Assembly (NCBI GenBank): GCA_013399855.1
Contig: VXAY01002209.1
Coordinates: 42,313-106,312, forward strand
Direction of reading: 5' to 3'
DNA from: Oxyruncus cristatus
Lineage: Eukaryota; Chordata; Aves; Passeriformes; Cotingidae
Length of the DNA stretch: 64,000 bases
Shown here: positions 1-12,600 of the stretch, one piece after another
Layout: the number at the start of each line of letters is the position of its first letter
Numbering within the stretch: position 1 is the first letter of the stretch
Notes under the pieces: generated by a model
Told to the model about the DNA's origin: nothing
The model's database searches: none
Seen by the model: the letters and a program-made list of their open reading frames with translations, nothing else
Program-made: the position numbers and the translations under genes

Positions 1-899
1 TAAATCTGGAATTAAGTTTACTTGTAGGCGATCTGGACCTTCACAGGACAGTTTGCAAAAAAAGTTCAGGGAACAACTTCAGGTCAAGAAATATATTTAC
101 ATAAGTGCACGCCACCTGTGTTCCACTTCATTTATTTTTAAGGGTAGCAAGGTTGAGAAACTCCATCACATGGCAATGGAAGAAAAATGGGTTAAAATTA
201 AATAAATATACCTCCACCTAAATTTTGCAACAAGGATGTAAAATTCTGTATGTCAGACAAGCAGCTGAACAGTCCCTGTCATTCTCTCAGAGCACATTGT
301 CTGAAACAGGAAGGAACTGTCTCAGAACAAACCAAGACAAATTAGAGAAAGATGTTTTTCCTCCAACATCTGAAGCCAAATGACAATTTTGCCTGGCAGC
401 ACTCCTTTGCCATTCATTCTGGTGTTTCTGTTAATTCTTGTCTTCATAAGATGATTAAAAGCCTGGGAATGGCTGAATCAATGAAGTGTTAAACGGTGCT
501 TTCACAGTCGTTGGACAAGAAGGCTGGTTCCCAAAGGTATTTATAACTACCAATACTCTGCACTTCCTCCTTATTCACACGCATTCCCTCAGCCCTCTTT
601 GCTCCAGTAAGTAACTGCTCATCAGTCTTCAAGAGATTCCACTCAGAAACCTAAATATGCATCTTGCTTGATAACAAATTATCCTCCCTGTAACGTGGAA
701 GGATGCCAATCTAGCAGTGAAAGAGGAATTGCCAGAATCGAGAGTCCAAGATTCACGTGGAGATAACCACCAGGATCCATCATGAACACGGTGTGATAAG
801 CATCGTGCCAGGAGCTCTTATGCATATATTAGTGCACAAATCAAGTCAAAACGGGTCACTGAACACTTGACAGTTTTACATCAGCGAAAGTGCTCTTAC
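1..899 (-). other. CCDC93: CCDC93 intron 22 (partial)
   Basis: Intronic sequence between exon 22 and the terminal exon outside the window. I looked for the short C-terminal coding stretch and did not find it. No repeat or RNA gene recognised. Confidence 0.8.
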
Positions 900-1013
900 C
901 TCTTTAAATTCTTTCACTGTTTTGAAGTAAAGCCTCTGTTTCTCTAGAAGCTCTAAGTATTCATCGTTCAACTGGTCTCTTCGCATTTTGTTTTCTTGCT
1001 TCTTCTTTTCCAT
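900..1013 (-). CDS. CCDC93: CCDC93 coding exon 22
   Basis: 114 bases, residues 549-586, phase 0 at both ends. Acceptor cacaccaacag, donor gtaaga. It begins [20 protein letters not shown] and ends [14 protein letters not shown]. The human protein has only about 17 more residues after this point, so one short terminal exon and the 3' UTR are expected left of position 1. Confidence 0.97.
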
Positions 1014-4000
1014 CTGTTGGTGTGCAGGAAGGATAAGAGATCACACACTGTACATGGAATACACACACGGGTATACTGCATAAGGAACAACTCTATAAAA
1101 CACAGTGGGAGACAGATGCCTCATAAATGATACCGAGAAACCTAATGCTGAAGCCTCAGTATCAGTGGCATTCTAAGTGGCATTTGGAATGCAGCAGAAT
1201 AGCCCACAATGTTAGCAGAATAGTTTTGTCTTCTCTGAACCTGTCCTCACCCACAAACCCCTTTCACTTGCTATGTGGACACAACACAGCCAGCAGCAAT
1301 GCTGGTTAAAAAACCCACCTGAGTGGATTCAATAGGTGAGGGCTGCAATTGAGACAAGGGATGGTTGGGACTCTGAGGTGCTGCTGACCCTCTTCAGCAG
1401 CAGAAAGCAGCTTCCATGAGCCCCAGCTGCCTCAGGTGCAGCTCTGACTGCACCCACACAATCCAGGGGGAGGACCTCTCCCTGAGTTCAGTGACATTCA
1501 GCTGTCTCAAGCATTTAAATCACTACACTGCCAGTAACCAAGTTAGGGGTGCAAGCTTCCTGTTGTTGTAACACCTCTGTTCTACTCACAGTGAGAAGTT
1601 TCTCATGAATGTGAAAAGAGATAATACTTGTTAGTTGCTTGCTTAATTTGCACCTCACATAATGGATCTCTCCACCCACAGTTATTATCCAAGAGGCTTT
1701 GCTGAAATAACTCCCGGGTTCTAGCAAAGAAAAGCGAGAGGAGTCTCAGACCTTCATTCGATTCTGTTTGATGCCTTCTACAATCTGCTCCATTTGGCGT
1801 AGAAACTGCTCACGAGAACCAGAAGATGCCATTGCTCTGGAAAGAAAAAAAAAATGTAACAACTGACAGGGATGTGGGACACTGTGTGTCAGCTACAAGC
1901 TCAATATACAAGGTGTCTTGTACATTTAGCCACGTCCAAGAATTCTCATTGCTTCGTGTTCTGTGTAAAAATTCACCTTTGTAATCAGTGATTTCAGTAA
2001 TAGTGAAGCTCTTCAGCTGCTATAAGCTACCAAAGAGAGGGGAACAGACACTGCAGAGCTCATCACAAGTGTTGTCCCCTCTCAGTTTAAGTCTGTTCCT
2101 TGTTCACATGTGCTGTACAGAAATAAATTGCAAATAACTAAATAAAAGCATAGATTTTTAAGAAAATTCGCTGTTGTGAATATTAAGAAAGTGAACAGAG
2201 GTCTAGGAGGTCAGAAAATATTCACTAAGCAATTTCAGGCCCTAACAGGGCCTAGAAATCATTTTAGTCTTTAACGTATCTTAAACAGAGTAAGAAAAAT
2301 AAACCAAGGAAAATGCAATCCCTCCCTGCACACTCCCCCAAAAGAAACCCAATCCAAAGCCCAGCTGTCAATTACAATATTGGTTTCTATTGCCTGGATA
2401 AAAGGATCTCATCACTGAGCAAAACAGATCTACAATCCCTGCTGCAAAGGAAAACATCTGAAATAGTAAATTCCTGGCTTTTGTTGTAATTATTGTGGAT
2501 AACAGAATAGGAAAAGAAAAAAAATAATTCTGATCAAACACAGAAGGTCACAAGTGTATAGGAGAAAGTAAAGAGATAATTACTCTGGAAAAAAAATAGC
2601 TTAGAATTTCACAACACAATTATAAAAAGATATAATAGGAAGTATTGTTTAAAACTACCAAATGGGCATCTCCTCCCCCATGACTCTTGGGAACTGAACT
2701 GCTGTGAAAAAAAAAGGCCTAATAGGATTATGTTTCTGAAATCAAAAAGATCCAGAGAAAAATAAACATTGGCTGCATCACAGACTGATATGGAACCATG
2801 ATTTTACATAAGGACTTCACACTATATCAAAACCTTTAAATACAGAGTTGTTTTATAATAAACATGTCTGAAATATGTCCCAGTCTGATGTTTTGTACAT
2901 AACGTAATAACCACAACTTCACAAAATGGAGCAAAAGATTTAAATTAATGCCAGGAAAATTATGATGGAATTTCCACATTCAAAGAGTCAGATATTAAAA
3001 ACACGTGTTGGCTATAAAAGTTTGGGGAATCATAGACTTGGAATTCCCTAACTGGCTTAATCAGAATTAATAAAGTATTTTATGAACCAGTTTATGATTA
3101 TAAAAACTTCTAACAAATTTTTAGTCTCTGTAACTGATGCCCACTCCCATTCTTCCAACCAACTCTTTGCCACTATTAAGAGATAAAGGACCATTACTTA
3201 CTGATGGAAGTTGTCATGAATAGAATTTAGTAAGTTAACCTGTGAAATAGAAAAGAAAAAGAAAAAAGTATACATTTGTCTTTCCTGGCAAGAGTTCTCA
3301 CAGACAATATGATGAAATTCAGTTCAAAAAATTGACTATATAGACACTGCCCTGAAAAGCAGCCAGCTGTATGAAAATCACCATAAGCTTTCTTTCAGGA
3401 CAAAACCCACGATTCTTCTGATTAGTAAAATCTAACTCAGTGGTGGAATCGCAGAAAGCAGAAGTAGGTCTTGGACCACAACTGAGATATTTAATTTCAC
3501 TCAATTATACCACTGAGAATTTTCTAGCACGATGACTTCCCAAACTAAAGCCATAGTGTAAAATCGCTTGTACACGTGTCCAACACGTGTTGACACGTGA
3601 CATATAAATACCTTACAGGCACTGGGCCAATGTTCAACAGTGACTGTGCACAAGCACATCACAAATAAACAGAAAAAACCTCCACTTTTGCCTCTGAGAC
3701 TGGAACTACACAGTGTGTGTGATGAAGTATCTCCACACAGTCCTGTGAAGACTCGCCAAAAAGTACAGGCACAGCAGGTGAATTCCTGCCCTGCTTTCAT
3801 CATGCAGGTGAGTTTTACAGGTTTCTGAACAGCATCATTACTTGCTTTACTTATATGTACTTTACAGGATGCTAAAAGATGAACTTGCAAAAGGTACAGG
3901 ATGGCATTTCACTGACATTGCACTGAGTCAAGACAAAACCAGCAATTTATAACAGCATCACAGGAATATTTTGTTGCTTGGTATAAACTCCCCCAACTAA

Positions 4001-7000
4001 TTAAACTATATTCAATATATCCCATGTAACCACCTTTGATTTTTGTCTTGTTTTTTATGCGCTGTTGAGAGTATTAAAATTCAGCAACTAGCAATTAATG
4101 TGATCCTTTCTCTTGGCTTTGAATATATCTTGCAAGTCTCCTGTGGTTCAGCCTTCCAAGCAGTTTCTCCTTTTGATGAGTGTTTGAAGTGTTCTGCATT
4201 AAACAAACCCAACAGAATCACCTGCCCCACTGCTGTGAAAAGCTGAACTCATCTCTCCCAAATCTAAAACCTTCCACCTGGACGAGACAGCAATAAGCAC
4301 ATGCATGGCAGAATCTGCAGGTGTTCCTGACCTTCCCTGGGAAAATTCAAACAAATTCTGAACAGATTCCAAAGCAGCCAAGATGCTTAAGAATTCCTGT
4401 TATTTACAGGAAAGAAATTGCTGCATGACTCATCAATATTTGCCAAGTCCACATCCCTGCCTCAAGACTCTTCCAGTAAGTGTGTGTTTGAGAATGTAAT
4501 TACAGTTTATACCACAAAACATTCACATCATGGAAAGTAACACTGCACAGCAGTACTGCACAACCACTGCACAGGAAGATGTGATGTGTTACGTTACAGT
4601 GAAATCAGAGTATGCATCCCAAAATTGAAAGACATTGTGAAAAAAATGAGTTCAAAAAGCATTTAAAAAATCTTTCACAAAATAATGATGAAAATATGAA
4701 CCATGATCACAGAGACCTTTCATGTCAGAACTAAAGCCTCCATAGCCAAAGTTCAACTTCAGAGTAATTCCTGCTCTTGCTATTTTAAAGCAATGATGTT
4801 CGGTGTGTTTCATGAAAGGGTTGGTTTGGGGAGGAGAAAAATAAAACAAAAAAAAAAAAAACAGGAATAAGACAAAGTGCAAGTATATTCCAGAAATCTT
4901 TGTGAGGCACAGATGCCAAAGGCATCTTTTGTACATTACTAGACAATATTTAATTGCTGAAACCTCGGTTCTCATATTAAAAGCAACTCAAGGAAATCTC
5001 AGTGATATCACACATTTAACTAAGTTAAGATGGCATCAGAAGAACATTCAGAATTCTCCCTGTGAATCCCCAAAAAGGCACTGATTTATTTTGACAAGAG
5101 TACTTCCAATTTATATATCTGTGAAATAAATTTGCCCTGTATTCTGTTGGCTAATTTTTATGTGCCCATTTCAAAAACAATCTTGGCATGCTTTTAAAAT
5201 TTGCAGGCTTGCCCTCAAAATAAAAAACCAAATAAATCTGTATTACACTCTAAGCTAGGAGAAAAGCAAAAGTAATACAAATGCTATAGCTGCTACTTCA
5301 TGTAGTTTTCTAAGTCTGGTGTATGAATTTTCTGGATGGAAAAAATGAAAACTACCCAATAGGTAGATTAGAATCAGCTACTTAGGGGAAGGAAATGGTT
5401 GCTTATGATCTTTGGAACCAGAGATACAGTGTCTTTACACAGTCAAAAATTTGACCACTGCTTGTCTATCAAACTAAACAAATATATCTAAGTAATGCAA
5501 AACTCAGTAATCTGTTCTTATTTCGTCAGAATAAACAGAGAAGCCTGAGGTATCAAAACATATTTTAAAAGTAAAGCCATAATTTTTATCAACTCTTGAC
5601 AATTCCCATTTCTCTGTCTTTACTGAAATCAGATGTTTTGCCATTGCATGAAAAAGAAAGCTGAAATCACTCAGTTAAGTTATGCCCAAGAAAGAGGTGA
5701 ACCCTGTATGGCTGCGAGAGACAAAACCCAAGTTGCTTCCATGAAAACTACTGTTCTGATCCAGTAAAATCACCAGTGGCTTCAGTGGAGGTAGGCTCAG
5801 ACCCTGAGAAGTAACTCTGATGTTGCTGACAGCAGCTGGAATTTGCTCTCCAAGGTTATTGCCTGGAGCATTGGTTTAGAATAAAACATATTGACCAAAA
5901 AGAGAAAAAAAGAGGGCAATTTGGTCTTGTGATAACATGAGATATTTGCTGATCAAATGTTACTCATGTTTTGTGAACACAGCAAGTGGTTTAAACATGG
6001 TGAACTAACATCAATTCTCTTGCAACACAGACCATTTCCCCTCCAAGATTAGAAATATTCCTATGAATCAGTTGTTCCATTTTTATTTTCAAAGACTGGT
6101 AACTCTGCTATGACAAGACTGAGCATGGTGAAAGCCAAGTAAAAACTTTTTATCTCCTTGTCAACAGACGGAATATTTAGAAAACAGTAACAACTTCTTA
6201 CCTCCTTTTCCAAATATACTTTCTTATCATCCAGTGTATTATAAAGAGTAAAAAACTGCTTCGTTTCTTTGTGAGTTGCTGAGACTGCAAACAAAAAAAA
6301 AGGAGCAGAATAATAAAAGAACATGAGGTGAAATGGATTCTGTAAAAGTACTTCATAGGCTTTATATAACATACTTTCCACTATCAATAATGGAGCACAC
6401 TCTTTAATACACTTCGGAAGGATGTTCCCTCTGCATGTAAATCTCAGCAGGGTTTCCAGCTATCATCTTTTACAAGGACAACACAGCTCAGTGTCTAAAT
6501 TAAGCCTCAAATGCGGACAGTCCTTTATGTCAACATATGTTGGCACCATCAGCCTGTCCATCCTTCCTTCACCAGCTTTACCCTTACCCCACACAGACTC
6601 CTGTGCTGCTCACAGTGGCCCTGGCACAGCTGTGGTGTTGGAGAGGCACAGACTGGGCAGGGACAGGGAAGAACAGATAAGCTGATAGTACTGTGTGGGA
6701 ATACAGTGCATTAGACTGTATATTTCCAGCTGCACAGGTGCAAGATGACCAGCAAAGTTTTTTCTGTTTTAAAGCCTTTTTTATCTTCTTAGAATCTATT
6801 CATGGTGATAGAATTAAATAATACTTTCTGGTTTAGGTGTTTACAGCAGATGTTGGTCAGAGCTCAGCAGGGAAGGTAAGGCTCAGCCATGCCTTCCCTT
6901 TGGGCCTACAAGATGATGACATACTCAAACCTGCTGAGTGCTCTTCTGTTCTTTAGTTCTTCAGTGCCTAAGGAAACCCAAGATATTTGTGATTCCCGAG

Positions 7001-9640
7001 GAAAGAGTTCAACATAGTAAGAGAGTCAGCAAAAATCATTACTATTTTAAGTACTGTCTAGAAACCAGAACCTGGAAAAAAATGCATGGGTTAAAAAAGA
7101 TAAACCTTGGTGAAATTATGCTCATTACATCACACTCTAAAGGCTGACTGCCATCTTTAAATAATACCTTTATGAAACTAATACACTGGGCTAAGCTTTC
7201 CAATAGAACCATTTACAGACAGCATAACCTCCTTCCCACAGCACAGCGTCACTGAACTTCCAAAGTTTTTAAAAAAAAATTCCAGCTTTTGATTTGAACC
7301 ATCCTCTTCTAAAGCTGAAGCTCAAGAGCAATCCATAGCCTGAAGTTGTATGTCTTAGTGACAGAAGTTCAGCAGTGGTTACTTCTGCTGTAGGAGATGC
7401 CTGGGACCAAACAGCTTTCTCAGTGTCACAGTTCAAATGTGACATGTCCTGTTCATGCCACAGCCTCGAGGAACACACTGAGTACCAGGAGCCTGGAAAC
7501 ACTGAGGGAATCAGGAAAGCCTGGCACAGGTTGACAAATTAGTAAGGGTTGTTCAGTATGTTCCACAAAGACTTTTCAAAAGGTGTAATCATGCTGCAGC
7601 TTGAAAAGCTGCAGGAACACAGGCAACAGGCTTATGTCAGGTGTGGTTTCTTAATTAGTCTGGGTTTTGCTTAACTGCTGCCAAATGGAAGAGGCCTTTC
7701 CCAAACCAGTTCCTTTGTGCAGCTCTTTCTGTTCTTGCAGCAGCTTTGGTAGTCCAGATCTTTTATGGGTTCCATGTACCAGCTGAGAAAACCTTTCAAG
7801 ATTTCAACTGGGCAGAAAGTTGTGCCAAGTTATGGAGCCTTATAGGCACACACCAGAACCTGTGTAAGGTAAGAGACGAAGAGGAAGAAAGAGCCAATTG
7901 GCTCACTGATTCTCTTGAAGCCTCAGCTTAATGTTTTCATGGAAGAGGCTCTGTTAGGTAAAAAATTAAGCACTGAATATGGTAACTGAAAAGCATTCTA
8001 GTACAAAAATTGCAAAATCACTTAGGTTGGAAGTCATTGCTGAAGATTCTTGTCTAACCCCCCTTGGATCAAAGTTCAAAAAACCAAGTTTTGGCAACTC
8101 TGAAGGTCATCTGAATCTGGCTAAATGAAAAGCCTCTACACACCTCTAAAATTACCACAATTCACAGAAAGACTGGCTAGAGATTTTCAGCTCATTTTTC
8201 CAGAAGCTTAGCCTCTACAAAGCAGGTTCCCAACCGTAACTGAGCAGTGTTATTCTGAGTTACTACACATACTTTATACTACAGACAACAAAGTCCCATA
8301 AAATTCAAGGCATCTTAAATCTACACCCAAAGCTGCACAAGTCTCTTTGATCCTAATCTTTCTGTACTTCCTATATAAATGAAGCTCCACTGTCTGAGCA
8401 GGTGGATGTTCTGACTAGAGACTGAATTAATGCAAGACAACAAAGTTCTTTGTAGCTGGACCTGATTAAATGAACTGCATGGCACAGCAAAAAGGGGGGG
8501 GAGGAGTACTGGATTTGTACTCACATCTCTTCCATGTATTGAGATAGACAACACACATGGAAGACAGCACACGACTGTGTCACCAGAAATGCCTCACCAT
8601 GGCAAAGGGTGTGGATCACAGTTAGATAACCAGACAGGAACTGCTCAACCCTCAAGAGCTTGGTTCACACACATATGTAATAAATGCAGAATATCTTTAA
8701 AAGAGACTTAACTTATGCCAATACACAAGCTCATTAAATACACAATAGTAAGCACACTGGTCTGTTATCAGTTTAATGGAACAACCTTGAAATTGTATTC
8801 CATTTGCATGTTCCATACCACCCACGCACAGCAAACACACTCCTATCCAAAAATTCAGCTGAGCACATTTTATAACTCCTGATCATAGAAGCTGAAGACA
8901 ATTTGTACTCTGTTTCTGCCAGGCTACTGCAGGATTTTACTAATCAAAAATGAAAGAAAACAGTCCCTTCAAGAGACTGCCTTTTCTTTGTAGTTCTTGA
9001 CACAGTTTGGTTCAGAACCAGATATTTCACTTCAATGAAAACAACGAAAGCAATCTAATGGTAAGGCAAATTAATTAAACACGACTCAAACTTACAGCAA
9101 CCTCATTTGTCAATGGTGAATTAAGGACTTTCTAAACACACTGGTCATTAACCTAAATGACAGAACCTGTTGCAGACAAAATTTACTCCAGATATCTTAC
9201 GCACTAAGTTTCACCCTCAGGAAAATTCTTAAAGCCCAGCTTATAAAACTTTGAAAATATGGTGTAGAACAAGAACACCAAGAGACCCTTAAAATACCAC
9301 AAAATTAGTGCTGCTGTTACATGCCATAATGCTCAAAATGCAACTGCCCTCCTTTCAGGGCTTTAGCCTTCAGCAAGATGTTCCTGCTTGATATACATAC
9401 CCTGACTGTAAAGTTCAATAAATCTCTTCTGATACTGTGTGAGCTCAGCTCGGCTGGGTACTTCATCAATCTTGCGCTGTAAAATGGCTATTTCTCTGTT
9501 TCTTCGTGCCTGAATAGAAAGTTAGGAGGGGAGAAAACAAAGCCTCTTCTTGTTCTCTTCTTAAAACGGATGAAGCCCCCCCCCCAAGCAATACTTTGTT
9601 ACTATGTAATTTATTTTAAAAAAAAAAGCATTGGTTGAGG

Positions 9641-9672
<32 letters not shown>

Positions 9673-12600
9673 GTAATTGATTTGTGGCAGAAGAACTTGT
9701 TAAAATTAGAGCAACAAAGAGAAATATTAGAAGTTACAAGAGAAGAAAAATGTCAACAATTTTGTACACGTAAATTCACAGAGTTACTCACCAGTAACAG
9801 CCGGATCTTTTGAAGTTTCTCTTTCTCAGCTTGGTACTGCTGTTCTATGATCTTATTCGCCTCCTAGAATTTCAGAACCCAAAGCAATTGTGTATTACAG
9901 TAGCATATAAGAGCTGCACTGCAAAAACGGGCAGACTGGGGTTTTTTTTTTCTGTTTTTCTCTCTCTTCCACTTAATGGTGCCCATAACAACATCACCAC
10001 TTGTTGCTTTAGGTTTTGGGTTTTTTTTTTAACAATAATTCATAATCTGTATTAAAAACCTTACACATCTACTGTAAGCAAGTGCATTTAGCTAGCTTTT
10101 AACTTTTGATATTTTAAGATTTGTCAATAGTATTTGCGCTATTTTACAAGAGTCACACTTTAAATATGAATCGAAACATTGTCTGTACCCTTTGTCTGAG
10201 TGTTTATACTTTGATTCAGTGGTGGGTTTAAAAATAAACAAGGCATCAGGAGAGAACATAAATCCTCTGACAATGTATTCAAGATTTCCTGGACTGTGGA
10301 CTTCAAGGTAACCTATTTTTGTTAAAAAATTTAAGATTTAGGTTTACTTTTTAATTTTTTCATGCTGTGTTCAGAAGGACAGCAGCATCACAGAACTTCT
10401 GATCTACCTCATCTCAGAGGCATGAACGTATCAAATGTTTACCCCCTGAAAATACAAGTCATTCAAGCTTTTCCTTTTCTGTTCATTCATTATTCATTGC
10501 CACGAGTCCGGACGCACTGGTGTTAAAGCCTAACTTCTGACAGCCGCTCACGGCATGCAGTGTACCGAGCCACTGAAAACTCCTGCTTTCATCCTTCAAA
10601 CAAACCCACTTCTAAGGAAAAAAACAACCAAGCCAAACATGCTTTCTGAGGAAGAGCTGTTTCTGTCTGAGGTATGGACAGCTCTTAACACAACACCCAG
10701 AGATTCTTCTCTGGTACTACACAGAAAGAAGTAACGCACAAAAGAACAAAGATGCACAAAAGCATCACTGAGTAGATCCCCATGGATCCTGCAAGAATAA
10801 CCAAGAATGCTACAGCTGTTTCCAGAATAGGAATTATTTCTAGGACTATTAGCCTGAGCTGTGCCTTTACCATGAGGATATGGAATTTTCCAGATATTCC
10901 AGCAGTTACATTAATGCCTACAAGAATGTCCCAAAAGTCAGAAGGACTTAAACCAACATTTCAAAACAAAAATGGTAAGTAAAAAACGTAGACATTTGCT
11001 ATTACCTGTTCCTCCCCATCTTCTGCTGCTTCAGCTTTCAAATTCTCAATACTTTGTTGAAGTCTCTCCATTTCTTCCTTTAAAACAAACAAAAATTGAT
11101 GTGGCTTTTAACTGAGACCTATTCTCTTAGCAGGGGAGAGCAGGGATCTTGACAACCCACACTTCTAACAAAACTGCAGAGCTGACCACACATATTTTAA
11201 ACAGCATTCCCTGCTTAAGGGTAAGGCACCATTAATATTCATTACATTAAACTGTCTGCTTTTATCAAACAGAGAAACAGATTTATTTTACTTGCAAATA
11301 TACTAGATCCAGCTAAGACAGCTAATGAGTGACATGGACAGCAAAGCTGAAGAAGCAAAGCAGTATTAAAATAGCAGCAAAGTGACATGGGACTGTAACA
11401 TATGGCATTTCTAGAAATGAATGAACCTAAAGTTACTTGCGAGGAAGTTTCCATTACAATCCTTTAGAGCTTTCCAAAGGAGCATGTATGGAGAAAATGA
11501 GGTTCTTATGCTCCATGTAGGCCTTAGGGCACTTCGCTTCTTTTCATTCTGTTAAATTACATCCACTATTGTTTGAATGGAAAGAAATGAAAACACTTCT
11601 CTCTGACCATATTTCTGGGCAGTCCATAAACACAGCAGTAAATAGGAAAGTGAAACAGCAATTAAGCAGCACAACTGGAACACGCTCTGAAAACTGGAAT
11701 GGCTCCATCTCAGTCTTGTCTCTTTTGGTGGGTTGCTACACAGATAGGGGCCTTGATGAACAGTCCTCTTTGCCACTGTGCCTCTCCTCAGGTCCCTGTT
11801 GGCTGCATTATCCAGGAAGAGATGCTCCACTGCAGGCTGTGACTAGCACCAGTGGGTGTCTAGTACAGCCCAACCTCAAACTTTCATTTTAGTATCCCTG
11901 TCAGCCCACCCCAGGTTGCTCTCAGCAGAATGGTGATGAAAAGAAGAGCCAGAAGGGCCACAGCTGTGAGCAGCACAAGGCAGATCTGGTGTCTGGGAAG
12001 TGCCCTGTATTAAGGACGGCCACAGGTACTCGGCTGCCCTGGCAGCCCTTCCTTACACCTCCCTGCCTCAGGGCAGGGGGCAGGTCCCTGTGGTTAATCC
12101 AGTGCCAACCCTCTTGGTCACAGCCTTGCTGCAGATATGGAGAACTGCCCATAATTCTGCTGCAAATCAAGCTGGTGGCAATATTCAACATCAGCCTGGA
12201 ACTACCAGAACACGGCGGGTGGGGAGGGTGGGACAGATGACAGGCAGGGACACACACAGCACAACAACAAATCAGGAAGAAGTACAATGCTTATTTACCA
12301 AATTTTAAATTAATCCTTACGTAAGACACCGGAACTTACCCTACAGTGTGCTTTGAACTCTTGCTCCTGGCTTTTCAGGTTTTCATTCATGGCCACCAGT
12401 GCTCGCAGACTCTGTAATACGCTAAATTTGAAGACCCAGTAAACCATATTAGATTTTTAGTTTCTAATTTAAACAGAAGAAAATTAACATATATTAAAAC
12501 AAGCTTAGTTCTAAGTAAATTTCTAAAAAACCTGGGTAAATTAAAACCCCAAATAACACCACTGATATACCAATGCCAAAATAAAGATGAGTATTTTGAT

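Noticed and set aside
3501..3890. 129-codon minus-strand frame in intron 19
   Set aside because: Cysteine-rich translation without recognisable domain; it covers the E-box array and is not joined to CCDC93 by splice phase.
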